Shown: positions 9,124 through 17,686, counted from the first letter of the stretch. The stretch is DNA of 64,000 nt from Fusobacterium ulcerans ATCC 49185 (GCF_900683735.1 NZ_LR215979.1:1984001-2048000), one strand, 5' to 3'. Notes: a model not told the origin generated them from the letters alone. Translations and numbers: made by a program.

Positions 9124-10212
9124 TTATCTTTCTAAAATCTCCCTATATAATTTTATATATTCTTCTGCACTATTTTCTATGCTGTATTTTTTACTTTTTC
9201 TCAAGCACATCTCAACTGTATGATCGTATAATTTTTTATCTTCCAAACTTAATATTACTTCAGCTAATTCTTTAGAATCATTTGGGCATATAATCCCTCC
9301 TCCTTCTACTACATCAGCCAATCCAGGTACATCACTTGCTATTACAGGCTTCCCTGATGCCATTCCCTCTACTGCAGTCATACCAAATCCTTCAAAAAAT
9401 GAAAACTGAATAATTATATCTGCTGTTTTTAAAAGTTTAGGAATATCCTTTCTCTTTCCTAAAAATTTTACTCTTGATTCTAGTTTTTTTCCATTTACAT
9501 AGCTCTTTACATCTTCTTCTAAGATTCCATCTCCAACAAATATCATTTTATACCTTTCAGAAAGGTATTCCAAAGCTTCAGCTGCCCCTTTTTGATTCTT
9601 TGACTGATGAAATCTTGAAACCATCATTAAAATTACATCTTCTTTTTCCATTCCAAGTTCATCTCTTGGAACAGCCACAGAATTTTCAAATATACTTAAA
9701 TCTATTCCATTGGAAATAACTGCGTACTTTTCCTTTTCTCCTCCTACCCAGTCATACAGACTGTTTTCTGTAGCATGAGATATACTTACTATTTCATCAT
9801 ATCCATTAAAAATAAATTTATCTATCATACCTAAAATTTTATTGCTTCTTCTTCTGTTAGAAGTACTGTGCTCTGTTGTGAGATATTTTCTATTTTTATT
9901 ATCATCCAGCAGTCGTGCCATTCTAGTCCAATATTGAGCATGAACCAGATGCACATGGACTATATCATAATTTTCTCTTTTAATTTTTTTATTTATTTCA
10001 AAAATATTCAGTGGAGATTTTTTAGAATTGTATTTAGATATATATATTTCTATCCCTTTCTCTTCTAAGTCTTTTTTAAATACTGCATCTATATCACTTA
10101 ATATCATGAGTTCAACATCATGTCCTAATTTTTTTTGAGCTGGAAGCAGTTCTGTGAGAAGTTTCTCTGCTCCTCCCAATTCTAAAGAGGTTATTATATG
10201 AAGTATTTTCAT
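9124..10212 (-). CDS. GT4-family glycosyltransferase
   Basis: The 362-residue GT-B enzyme opens MKILHIITSLELGGAEKLL, with the glycine-rich nucleotide-sugar loop expected of GT4. It carries VHVHLVHAQYW in the acceptor domain, MVSRFHQSKNQKG at the start of the donor domain, and the E-x7-E region FEGFGMTAVEGMASGKPV followed by ASDVPGLADV. All parts of the fold are present at the usual length. Its ATG overlaps the TGA of the upstream GT2 gene by the ATGA arrangement (10209-10212), which indicates translational coupling. The donor sugar is not determinable. Confidence 0.88.
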   Translation of the reverse strand: MKILHIITSLELGGAEKLLTELLPAQKKLGHDVELMILSDIDAVFKKDLEEKGIEIYISKYNSKKSPLNIFEINKKIKRENYDIVHVHLVHAQYWTRMARLLDDNKNRKYLTTEHSTSNRRRSNKILGMIDKFIFNGYDEIVSISHATENSLYDWVGGEKEKYAVISNGIDLSIFENSVAVPRDELGMEKEDVILMMVSRFHQSKNQKGAAEALEYLSERYKMIFVGDGILEEDVKSYVNGKKLESRVKFLGKRKDIPKLLKTADIIIQFSFFEGFGMTAVEGMASGKPVIASDVPGLADVVEGGGIICPNDSKELAEVILSLEDKKLYDHTVEMCLRKSKKYSIENSAEEYIKLYREILER

Positions 10213-10994
10213 TTATTTCCTCCTATAAGTTTGTAATATTTACTTTGAACAAGCCTTATTATAAATTTGATTTTATTAACAAATGGGATATTATATTTCA
10301 ACATCTCTTTATAATAAAATTCAAATCCCTTTGGGTTTTTTTTCATAAGAGAATTAAAGTTTTTAGTATAACCATCTTCCAAGTACTCAAAGAAATATAT
10401 TCCCTCATCTATATATCTCATTTTATACTTTTCTCCTATTTTAACCCATACACTAGCTTCTGGAATAAATTTTTCTCCTTCAAATTCTTTAAATGGATTA
10501 TTTTTAAGAATATCTGTTTTAAAAACTTCTGCTTTATCTCCATCTATTCCTAACTTATAGACTATTTCTATTGGAGAAGAATCTATCCTGTATTTTGGAT
10601 AAGGTTTTCCTGTAACTTTTCCACTTACCATATCTATCTTTCTGAATATCATTCCTCCAAGTCTTTCTGGAAGTTCTTTAGCTTCTTTTATAATAGTTTC
10701 TATGCAATTATCAGTAATATAGTCATCGCTGTCTACTATGAAGAAATATTCTCTCTGTGCTAACTGTACTCCACGATTGACAGCTCTCATTTTCCCACTA
10801 TTTTTCTGATATTCATAGATAATATCTATAACTCCTTCATTTATAAAATCAGCTATAAGCTTTCCTGTTTCATCATTAGATCCATCATCTACTACTACCC
10901 ATTGAAACTCTTTTGCAGTCTGTCTTTTAAGGCTTTCATAAAGTCTTGGAAGTGTATCTTTTCTATTGTACGAAGGTGTAAAAATTGTAATCAT
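10209..10994 (-). CDS. GT2-family glycosyltransferase
   Basis: The protein has the GT-A motifs IFTPSYNRKDTLPRLYESL, VVDDGSNDETG and the metal-binding VDSDDYITD. A frame opens at 11012 inside the upstream gene, but AAGGAAG lies 7 bases before the ATG at 10994. That start gives MITIFTPSYN and removes the overlap, so it is preferred (261 residues). The stop overlaps the next start by ATGA. As the first transferase after the initiating phosphosugar transferase, it may add an early sugar of the repeat unit, although gene order is only weak evidence of reaction order. Confidence 0.85.
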   Translation of the reverse strand: MITIFTPSYNRKDTLPRLYESLKRQTAKEFQWVVVDDGSNDETGKLIADFINEGVIDIIYEYQKNSGKMRAVNRGVQLAQREYFFIVDSDDYITDNCIETIIKEAKELPERLGGMIFRKIDMVSGKVTGKPYPKYRIDSSPIEIVYKLGIDGDKAEVFKTDILKNNPFKEFEGEKFIPEASVWVKIGEKYKMRYIDEGIYFFEYLEDGYTKNFNSLMKKNPKGFEFYYKEMLKYNIPFVNKIKFIIRLVQSKYYKLIGGNK

Positions 10995-10995
10995 A

Positions 10996-12252
10996 TTATC
11001 TTCCTTTTCCAAAAATTACTGTTTTTAATGTAAGAAGCATAATTACTATATCTAAATAAAGACTATGATGTTTTATATAGTAAAGATCATATTCAAGTTT
11101 TCTTCTAGCATCTTCTACACTTGCACCATATGGATACATTACCTGTGCCCAACCTGTTAATCCTGGTTTTACCATATGTCTTAAATTATAATATGGTATC
11201 TGTTTTTCAAGTTCTTTAATAAAAACCATTCTTTCAGGTCTAGGTCCAATAAAGCTCATTTCTCCTTTAATGACATTAAGAAGCTGAGGAAGTTCATCTA
11301 TTCTTGTTTTTCTCATTATATTTCCAAATTTTGTAACTCTTGGGTCATTTTGCTGTGCCCATTTTGCTCCATCTTTTTCTGCATCATTTCTCATACTTCT
11401 GAATTTATGTACTTTAAATTCTTTTCCATTTTCTCCAACTCTGTCTTGGCTATAAATAATAGGCCCTGGACTTTCCAATCTTACAATAATTGCTGCTATT
11501 GCCATTATTGGAAGAGTTATCACTCCAATAGCTACTGCCATCCCCAAATCAAATACTTTTTTTACTCTATTTTGTACTTGACTATGAAGGATTTTAAATC
11601 CATACGCCTGAAGAAGCCATTCTTCATCTATAAATTCCACATCTATTTTTTCCTCATTTTCAAGCATATAATCAGAATAACTCTTTACTTCTATTCCTGA
11701 AAGTTTTAAGTCTAATACTTCTTTTATTTCCTCTTTTGTAAGCTTTAATTTAGTAAGTATCAAAATAGATATCCCATTATTCTTTATAAATTCTGTAAGT
11801 GATCCTTCTCTTTTACTTTCATCAATATATTCATATTCTGAGAATTTAGAAAGGCTTTCTACTATCCTTTTTCTCATTTCTCCGTTACCATAAGTAGTTA
11901 CTTTTTTTATTTCAAAAGTAATTATACTTATTATTGTACTTATTAATATTTGAGATGCTGTAAAAATAAGAATAAATGGTATTATTGAAAAATCCCATAT
12001 ATCAATAAACCATATAAAAAATGCCACAAAATTTAGTATTAATATTATCACAAATCTTTTATTGCTATAGTGATATCTTTTAAATTCCATATTATCAGTA
12101 ATATATAATCCTACAATAATAAATGTAAATACCCCTAAAGAATAAATAGGTATCCCTATTTCAAAAATGAAGAAGTATCTGCATAATAAAAATATTATTC
12201 CTAATAATACTGTATATATTAATTTTAACGTTGTACTTTTTTCCTGTTCCAT
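10996..12252 (-). CDS. Polyprenyl glycosylphosphotransferase (WbaP/EpsB-like initiating enzyme)
   Basis: The 418-residue protein has about five N-terminal helices (roughly 8-115), a cytoplasmic linker, and a C-terminal bacterial sugar-transferase domain from about residue 225. That domain shows KVFDLGMAVAIGV, YSQDRVGENGKEF, VHKFRSMRNDAEKDG, the DELPQLLNVIKGEMSFIGPR core and MVKPGLTGWAQV. Such enzymes transfer a phosphosugar from a UDP donor to undecaprenyl phosphate to start glycan assembly. The TGWAQV ending and the long N-terminus place it in the polyisoprenyl-phosphate hexose-1-phosphate transferase group. It is the only initiator in locus 1. Locus 2 has its own different initiator at 49891. 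Confidence 0.9.
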   Translation of the reverse strand: MEQEKSTTLKLIYTVLLGIIFLLCRYFFIFEIGIPIYSLGVFTFIIVGLYITDNMEFKRYHYSNKRFVIILILNFVAFFIWFIDIWDFSIIPFILIFTASQILISTIISIITFEIKKVTTYGNGEMRKRIVESLSKFSEYEYIDESKREGSLTEFIKNNGISILILTKLKLTKEEIKEVLDLKLSGIEVKSYSDYMLENEEKIDVEFIDEEWLLQAYGFKILHSQVQNRVKKVFDLGMAVAIGVITLPIMAIAAIIVRLESPGPIIYSQDRVGENGKEFKVHKFRSMRNDAEKDGAKWAQQNDPRVTKFGNIMRKTRIDELPQLLNVIKGEMSFIGPRPERMVFIKELEKQIPYYNLRHMVKPGLTGWAQVMYPYGASVEDARRKLEYDLYYIKHHSLYLDIVIMLLTLKTVIFGKGR

Positions 12253-12265
12253 TTTTTATCTCCCT

Positions 12266-13948
12266 TTATTCTTGAAAAAGCTCTATTCTTTTTCCTGATA
12301 ATATACTGTTGTCTTCAAAGCTATTTTTATCATAGTAAAGTCTTGCTTTAAAAAGCTCATTTCCACTATCTTTTCCTATCTCAGAAAAAACCCCACTAGG
12401 ATAAGCTTTATCGCTAAATCCATAAACTATAAGAATATTATTCTTCTTTGGAAGATATTGATTATTTCTAAACAGCACTCCATTTTTCCAGTTTTCATCT
12501 AATTTTATTCTGTTATTATCTTGAATATTTACTATTTTCCCCAGCATATCAAATTCAAAAATAAGATTGTCATCTACCGCTTCCCAATTTCCCTTTTCAT
12601 TTCTATCAAGAAGAGATTTTTTTATAACTGGAGAAACTATTAATAGATACCTAATATTTGCATTTGAATCAAATATAAATGGAAGTGACTCATCTTTTGT
12701 ATTAAAAGATACAAGATTCATTCCCTGCTCTATACTTCCATCTACTTTCTTTTCTATTACAACTGCTGGAAGACTGTCATCAATCAATGATGTTTCTATT
12801 ACAATATTCTTAGTTTTTAAAGCTCCATTGTTAACCATTTTTAAAGATACTTTATTTACAGCTTTAGGGTATAATCCTATTATTGGAATTTCTCCATTAG
12901 ATTTCACTTTTGTTTTGTAAATATAATCTGGACTTCCTTCTTTTCCTTCAATAGTTATTGTTACCTCTTTTCCAACAGCTTCATTTTCTATTTTTACTAT
13001 TGCTGAAAGGGGAGTTCTTCCATAAGGATTTAATTTTATAAAAGGACTGTCAAAAGTATAATATTTTTCTCTGTATTGTTTTTCAAGCTCTATATCGCTG
13101 TTTTTATCTAAAAGGTAAAATTCTCCAAAAGATGACATTTTTTTATAATCTATATTTTTCAAATGTTGATCTACAATTTCTTTTAATTTTGGTGACACAA
13201 GAGTTATTTCATCAATTCCTTTACTTGTAACCACAACTTTTTTCATATCATCTAATATAAGTCTTGAATTAAAAAAGTCTTCTTCACATTTTTTAAAATT
13301 ATTTATATCTTCTTCTTTAAATTCCATAAGAGAAACTACTTCAGCATTTCCAGCTATTATATTATTAATTTTATTTAGCTGTTCTCCATCTAAAGTTTTT
13401 ATAATATCTGCCATTTCCTTATCTGGAAACAATTTCAAAACTTTATCTTTTATTTTTAAAATATCTGGTATCTTATTTTCATTTTTATTTATTTCATTAT
13501 AATTAAAATTTGGATACTCTTTTTCCAAATAATTTTTAAATTCTACTGAAAGAACTTCTATTTCTCCAAATCCCTTACCTATATTTGCGATTCTCACAGC
13601 ATCTTCCTGAGTTATATCTGGAGAAAAATATTTATCTGAATTATATTTATTTTTATCTTTTGAGTTTAATGCATCTACTACTTCTGGAAAGGCTAAACTT
13701 TCTTTCAGTATTTCCAGTTTTTCCATTGATAATCTGTTCATTATTGAATTAAAATTTTTGTCATTAATCTTTTTTTCTATTTCTTTTTTTAATTTTTTAC
13801 TCTGGCTTTCTTTATATGTCATCACTAGACTTGGGCTATTTGATAATTTTTCCATTATCTTTTCTTTGGATATATACAAAAGTATACCTAAACCAATGAT
13901 GCAAACTGAAGAGCCTATGAGCAACTTTTCTTTTCTATTTATCAACAT
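12266..13948 (-). CDS. Membrane-anchored protein with arylsulfotransferase N-terminal-like domain, no propeller
   Basis: This 560-residue protein has one N-terminal helix (about 9-27), and AAAGGAG lies before its ATG. Residues about 35-290 are charged, helical and unfamiliar. From about 300, the run LNPYGRTPLSAIVKI, then EIPIIGLYPKAVN, then EQGMNLVSF and PFIFDSNANIRYLL follows the N-terminal beta domain of AssT-type aryl-sulfate sulfotransferases and its junction to the propeller. After that point only about 110 residues remain, so the six-bladed catalytic propeller with its histidine is absent. Being first in the glycan operon, it may bind or help export the glycan. Function is unknown, and the domain call comes from remembered family patterns. 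Confidence 0.6.
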   Translation of the reverse strand: MLINRKEKLLIGSSVCIIGLGILLYISKEKIMEKLSNSPSLVMTYKESQSKKLKKEIEKKINDKNFNSIMNRLSMEKLEILKESLAFPEVVDALNSKDKNKYNSDKYFSPDITQEDAVRIANIGKGFGEIEVLSVEFKNYLEKEYPNFNYNEINKNENKIPDILKIKDKVLKLFPDKEMADIIKTLDGEQLNKINNIIAGNAEVVSLMEFKEEDINNFKKCEEDFFNSRLILDDMKKVVVTSKGIDEITLVSPKLKEIVDQHLKNIDYKKMSSFGEFYLLDKNSDIELEKQYREKYYTFDSPFIKLNPYGRTPLSAIVKIENEAVGKEVTITIEGKEGSPDYIYKTKVKSNGEIPIIGLYPKAVNKVSLKMVNNGALKTKNIVIETSLIDDSLPAVVIEKKVDGSIEQGMNLVSFNTKDESLPFIFDSNANIRYLLIVSPVIKKSLLDRNEKGNWEAVDDNLIFEFDMLGKIVNIQDNNRIKLDENWKNGVLFRNNQYLPKKNNILIVYGFSDKAYPSGVFSEIGKDSGNELFKARLYYDKNSFEDNSILSGKRIELFQE

Positions 13949-14121
13949 TTTTACTCTCCTTTTTTATTGAAACTTTATCCATATATTATAATAAGAATTT
14001 TCTATAAAATCTAGACTATTTTTTATATAAATATTCTTATCAGAAAAAATCTCTATTTTTAAACACAAATTTCTATTTTCTTTTTCACCAGCTTTCTTAG
14101 TACTCTTTTACATTTTTTTCT

Positions 14122-14149
14122 TTGAGATATTAAGATTTTAATTTATAAT
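14122..14149 (+). promoter_or_regulatory. Predicted sigma-70 promoter of the metallophosphoesterase gene
   Basis: TTGAGA (14122-14127) and TATAAT (14144-14149) are separated by 16 bases, about 30 bases before the start codon. The region between 13949 and 14180 is the divergent control region with glycan locus 1. On the minus strand a TATAAT near 13990 has only a weak -35 (TAGATT at 17 bases). Confidence 0.55.
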
Positions 14150-14180
14150 ATAAAAAACTACTTTATAATTGGAGATGATA

Positions 14181-15251
14181 ATGAATTACTTTTTTTTAGT
14201 ATTTTCTACTTTTTTCTTTTTACTTAATTTTTTTGTTATAAGAAAGACCTTAAAATATGTTGTTCCAAATGATAAAAAATTTTTTTTCCTTATATTCTTT
14301 TTATCATTAGCACTTCTTTTTTATTTATATAGATTTTTTGGATCTTATTTTTCTTATTCTCTCAATAAATTTGTATCTTACATTATTTATTATTATCTGG
14401 CATTTTTAATATATACTTCAATATTATTTATTTTTGCCTCTATCTTTACTATGATTTTCAGATATAAATTAAATTTAAATCTTTATAAAGTTTCTTTAAT
14501 ATTAGTTCCTATTATTTTAGTAGCTGGTACTTTCTTTAAACATCACACTATTGTCAAAGAATATGATATCAAACTTGATAAAAATTATGATATGGAACCT
14601 CTCAATATTGTTTTAGTTTCTGATATTCATCTTGGTTATATAAACGGAAATTCCTCTTTTATAAAGATGAAAAATATTATAAATTCTCTTAATCCTGATA
14701 TTGTATTAATAGCAGGGGATCTTATAGATATGAATCTAGAACCTGTTATGGAAAAAAATATGCTTAAGGAGCTAAGTGATATAAAAACAAAATATGGAAT
14801 ATATTTTGCCTTAGGTAATCATGATATTTATGGAAAAAAAGCTGCACTTCTTACTGAAACTTTAACAGCAGAAGGAGTTACTGTCCTTAGAGATGAAAAA
14901 ATACTTGTTAATAATGAAATATACATAGCAGGGAGAGATAATTTTTCAAAAAAACCTCTTAAAGATATTATAGGTGAACATTCAGATAAGCCTGTCATAT
15001 TAATCCAGCATACTCCTGATACTATTGAAGAAACTGTAGAAAATAAGATAGATTTACAGGTATCAGGTCATACTCACAAAGGACAATTCTTTCCTGGAAA
15101 CCTTTTCACAAAAAAAATTTTTCTGATAGATTATGGATATAAAAAAATATCTGACAGTAACATTCTTGTTTCATCAGGGTATGGAACTTGGGGTCCTCCT
15201 ATAAGAATAGGAAGTTCTTCTGAAATATGTCTTATCAAATTTTATAATTGA
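14181..15251 (+). CDS. Membrane-anchored calcineurin-like metallophosphoesterase (YkuE/YaeI-like)
   Basis: About four N-terminal helices (residues 1-120) are followed by a metallophosphatase domain with every metal-ligand motif: LVSDIHLGY, LIAGDLID, ALGNHDIYG, IQHTPD and VSGHTHKGQFFPG. Homologues of the YkuE/YaeI type hydrolyse phosphodiesters or UDP-diacylglucosamine-like lipids at the membrane, but the substrate here is not known. GGAG at 14171-14174 is 6 bases before the ATG at 14181. A TTG at 14169 in the same frame lies in front of that site and is not preferred. The gene is monocistronic: it has its own promoter and a strong terminator. Confidence 0.88.
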   Translation: MNYFFLVFSTFFFLLNFFVIRKTLKYVVPNDKKFFFLIFFLSLALLFYLYRFFGSYFSYSLNKFVSYIIYYYLAFLIYTSILFIFASIFTMIFRYKLNLNLYKVSLILVPIILVAGTFFKHHTIVKEYDIKLDKNYDMEPLNIVLVSDIHLGYINGNSSFIKMKNIINSLNPDIVLIAGDLIDMNLEPVMEKNMLKELSDIKTKYGIYFALGNHDIYGKKAALLTETLTAEGVTVLRDEKILVNNEIYIAGRDNFSKKPLKDIIGEHSDKPVILIQHTPDTIEETVENKIDLQVSGHTHKGQFFPGNLFTKKIFLIDYGYKKISDSNILVSSGYGTWGPPIRIGSSSEICLIKFYN

Positions 15252-15258
15252 TTTTTTC

Positions 15259-15298
15259 AAAAACTTTTCTTTGTTTTCCTGTAAAGAAAAGTTTTTTT
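15259..15298 (+). terminator. Rho-independent terminator after the metallophosphoesterase
   Basis: AAAAACTTTTCTTT pairs with AAAGAAAAGTTTTT across a 10-base loop and runs into a T tract, 8 bases after the stop codon. Confidence 0.8.
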
Positions 15299-15690
15299 AT
15301 TTTATAAATATTCTCCTCAAATTAAATAACAGGTGTATTTTATCATCTTTTTTTATTTTTATTTTTGTTATTTTATTATTTTTTGACTTTTTAGAAATTA
15401 TTTTTAAATATACTTGGTTCATAATATATTCACCATGTTTAGAAACGAAAAAAAAGCTAAAATTAATATTTTTTCTCTTTTTTTCTCTAAGCATCATTAA
15501 TTAATATTTTGAAATCATTTTAATGTACTTTTTTCTTTTTTATAGAAATTTTCAATTTGTTATCATTACATTTTGTTGCTATAATAATCTTATAAAGAAA
15601 TATTATATAGATTTTATTTTAACAACTTAGAATACAAATTTATCTTAGTTTCTAAAAAATAAATTTATTTTTATTTTCAAGGAGGTAAAA
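15299..15690 (+). promoter_or_regulatory. Upstream region and predicted promoter of the SigH-like gene
   Basis: This stretch has no credible gene. Short T-rich frames in it lack ribosome sites and family patterns. A promoter is visible: TTGTTA (15557-15562), 17 bases, TATAAT (15580-15585). It would give a 5' leader of about 100 bases before the AAGGAGG of the sigma-factor gene. The leader shows no obvious hairpin. Confidence 0.5.
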
Positions 15691-16284
15691 ATGATAAATT
15701 CACAAACAATCAAAAATGCTAAAGCTGGTAATGAAAGCGCTATACAGGAAATATTCTCTTCTTTCAAGAGCATTCTCCAATTAAAAACAAAAAATTACTT
15801 TTTCTATGGTGGAGATAAAGAAGATGTTCTTCAAGAAGCAATGATAGGTCTTTTAAAGGCTATAAATGCTTATGATGAAACTAAAAATGCATCTTTTACT
15901 ACTTTTGCTATTTTATGTATAAAACGTCAAATAATAACAGCTATTAAAAGTTCTAATTCTGGTAAAAACAAAATTTTAAATATGGCTATGTATAGCCCTG
16001 AAACTGAAGATAACTCAAATATAGCTTATGAAACAAAGTCTTTTAATTTTTATAATCCAGAAGAAATATATCTTAGTAAAGAAAGATTCAGGCTTTTAAA
16101 CCAATATTTAAAAAATAACCTGAGTAAAATGGAAAATGAAATATTTGAATATATGCTTTCTGAAATGACTTATACAGAAATAGCTAAAAAAACTGGAAGA
16201 GAACCTAAATCAGTAGATAACAGCATTCAACGTATTAAGAAAAAGCTTAATGGTTTTTTAAAAGAATATGACAGTATTCAATAA
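15691..16284 (+). CDS. SigH-like sigma-70 family RNA polymerase sigma factor
   Basis: The 197-residue protein has region 2 (GDKEDVLQEAMIGLLKAI, then FTTFAILCIKRQIITAIK) and a region 4 helix-turn-helix at the C-terminus (MTYTEIAKKTGREPKSVDN, then IQRIKKKL). The DVLQEAMIGL-A-FTTFA-C-RQI pattern resembles SigH (sigma-30) of Firmicutes rather than ECF factors. Residues about 105-130 form a longer linker. AAGGAGG precedes the ATG. Fusobacteria do not sporulate, so a role in an alternative stress or competence programme is likelier; this is inference. No anti-sigma gene is adjacent. It is transcribed alone between two terminators. Confidence 0.85.
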   Translation: MINSQTIKNAKAGNESAIQEIFSSFKSILQLKTKNYFFYGGDKEDVLQEAMIGLLKAINAYDETKNASFTTFAILCIKRQIITAIKSSNSGKNKILNMAMYSPETEDNSNIAYETKSFNFYNPEEIYLSKERFRLLNQYLKNNLSKMENEIFEYMLSEMTYTEIAKKTGREPKSVDNSIQRIKKKLNGFLKEYDSIQ

Positions 16285-16312
16285 CATTTAATATATAGAT
16301 GTTATGTAAATT

Positions 16313-16347
16313 AAAAAAAGTCCGATTTAAATAATCAGACTTTTTTT
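16313..16347. terminator. Bidirectional terminator between sigma factor and secreted-protein genes
   Basis: AAAAAAAGTCCGATT pairs with AATCAGACTTTTTTT with one mismatch and a 5-base loop. An A tract lies on one side and a T tract on the other, so it can serve both convergent genes. Its right end overlaps the stop codon of the minus-strand gene. Confidence 0.8.
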
Positions 16348-16708
16348 AATTTAGATATTTTTTTATTATAGCACAATCTCCTGCTGGAATCATATTTCCA
16401 TAGATGACCTTTTTTCCTTCTAACATTACAAAACATTGAAGGTCTTTCTTCTCTTTATGAATCAATATAGTTATTTTTCCATCTCCATTTTCATCTGTAA
16501 ATTTTTCACTCTTAACAATTTCATATTCTTTGGCAAAATATTCAACTCTGTCTTTAAATATTTGAATTGCCTCTTCTCTACTGGCAAAAATTCCTACCAC
16601 ATGACTATGATTATCATATTTTACTATTCCACCCTCTATTATTACTTGATTTTCTGCAAAAATAGAAAAATTCAATATAAATATAAAAAATAATATAATT
16701 TTTTTCAT
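16346..16708 (-). CDS. Small secreted protein of unknown function
   Basis: The 120-residue protein begins MKKIILFFIFILNFSIFAENQ, a clear signal peptide with a cleavage site near A-E. The mature part of about 100 residues is charged and contains FASREEAIQIFKDRVEYFAKE and a DENGDGK stretch that resembles a calcium loop but is too short to call an EF-hand. It has no cysteine pair apart from two single Cys (C near 98 and 115), which could form one disulfide. A frame opens 4 codons earlier at a TTG, but the signal peptide and the GGGGGAG just upstream favour the ATG at 16708. I do not recognise the family. Confidence 0.65.
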   Translation of the reverse strand: MKKIILFFIFILNFSIFAENQVIIEGGIVKYDNHSHVVGIFASREEAIQIFKDRVEYFAKEYEIVKSEKFTDENGDGKITILIHKEKKDLQCFVMLEGKKVIYGNMIPAGDCAIIKKYLN

Positions 16709-16849
16709 AACTCCCCCCAAGCTCTAATTAAACTATACAATATTCCTTAAATTACTATACCATTCATATACAATAATATAAAAATCTACTATTCTCTTTA
16801 TTCTGCTTTTATATACTTTTTCTTTTTATTTATTATTTAAAGAAATAAA

Positions 16850-16895
16850 AAATAGATTTACCACCGAGAGATTACCTTAGATAGAAAATCTATTT
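16850..16895 (-). repeat. AAATAGATTT hairpin repeat, copy A
   Basis: AAATAGATTT (16850-16859) and AAATCTATTT (16886-16895) are exact 10-bp inverted repeats with a 26-base loop. Read on the minus strand, the hairpin is followed by a T run, like an AT-rich terminator. It is one of three similar copies between 16850 and 17378. Confidence 0.6.
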
Positions 16896-17059
16896 AAAAT
16901 ATCATTATTCAAATAATTGTGAAATACAATGCATCTCAATGAAAATAGACTTCACTATAATACTATATTTCAAAAAAAATAGCAAGATTAAATTCTCTCT
17001 TACATTCTTATTATTTTTTATTCTCTTTTAATTTATTTCATAATTCTTTATAAAAATAT

Positions 17060-17180
17060 TTGCTTTTCAAATTATTTGTGGTATTATATGATTATCTTAT
17101 ATTCATATAATTTTTTTAACCTTTCTTAACTTAAAAATTACTACTACAAACAAAGAGGCTCTTCTGGGAGCTTTTTTGTT
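17060..17180 (+). ncRNA. Candidate small RNA with its own promoter and terminator
   Basis: TTGCTT (17060-17065), 16 bases, TATTAT (17082-17087) looks like a promoter. A hairpin AAAGAGGCTC / GAGCTTTTTT (17152-17161 with 17168-17177, two G-T pairs) runs into a T tract. Together they would make an RNA of about 85 bases from about 17094 to 17180. There is no protein-coding gene on this strand to explain the terminator. It has no reading frame of note. The evidence is signal-based only. Confidence 0.35.
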
Positions 17181-17190
17181 TATATAACAA

Positions 17191-17234
17191 AAATAGACTT
17201 CCTTTAGAGTACTCTCCTTAAAGAAAATCTATTT
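17191..17234 (-). repeat. AAATAGATTT hairpin repeat, copy B
   Basis: AAATAGACTT (17191-17200) pairs with AAATCTATTT (17225-17234), with one C-A mismatch that becomes a G-T pair on the minus strand. The 24-base loop itself contains a near-palindrome around GAGTACTC. On the minus strand the hairpin is followed by a T-rich run, as in copies A and C. Confidence 0.55.
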
Positions 17235-17332
17235 ATTCTTTTTTTATATAAAGTTCTAAGATAAACTTTTTCATTCTATGAATAAATGATAGGATATATC
17301 TTTCTAATATGTTTAAGTTGTGAATATAAAAA

Positions 17333-17378
17333 AAATAGATTTAATTTCAAGCAAACTGCTAAAATTTAAAATCTATTT
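17333..17378 (-). repeat. AAATAGATTT hairpin repeat, copy C; possible tRNA-operon terminator
   Basis: AAATAGATTT (17333-17342) and AAATCTATTT (17369-17378) are exact inverted repeats with a 26-base loop. On the minus strand they are followed by eight T residues. It lies 24 bases beyond the last tRNA of the minus-strand operon, so it is the best candidate for that operon's terminator. Confidence 0.6.
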
Positions 17379-17401
17379 AAAGTAAAAAAGTATACTAATT
17401 T

Positions 17402-17485
17402 TGGTGCGAAGAGAGAGACTTGAACTCTCACGTCTGGAACACTAGATCCTAAGTCTAGCGCGTCTGCCAATTCCGCCATCCTCGC
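17402..17485 (-). tRNA. tRNA-Leu (anticodon TAG)
   Basis: A type II tRNA of 84 bases with encoded CCA. The acceptor stem GCGAGGA pairs with TCTTCGC. The anticodon stem CTAGA/TCTAG holds the loop CTTAGGA, giving anticodon TAG. It has a long variable arm and a T loop GTTCAAGTC. It is the last gene of the seven-tRNA operon. Confidence 0.96.
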
Positions 17486-17506
17486 ATATCTATTTAGTTT
17501 TACTAG

Positions 17507-17582
<76 letters not shown>

Positions 17583-17593
17583 ATATATAATAA

Positions 17594-17670
17594 TGGCGGG
17601 AGTGACGAGGGTCGAACTCGCGACCTCCTGCGTGACAGGCAGGCGCTCTAACCAACTGAGCTACACCCCC
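17594..17670 (-). tRNA. tRNA-Asp (anticodon GTC)
   Basis: A 77-base cloverleaf with encoded CCA and the discriminator G expected for Asp. GGGGGTG pairs with CACTCCC (one G-T), the anticodon loop is CTGTCAC, and the T arm contains GAGTTCGACCC. Confidence 0.96.
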
Positions 17671-17686
17671 ACTATTGTTATTAAAT

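Noticed and set aside
15271..15504. A 77-codon T-rich frame after the metallophosphoesterase
   Set aside because: It starts inside a terminator, has no ribosome site and consists mostly of Phe, Ile and Leu from T runs.
16850..17378. CRISPR array
   Set aside because: The repeated units are only 10-bp hairpin arms with irregular spacing and different loops; there is no direct repeat-spacer order and no cas gene.
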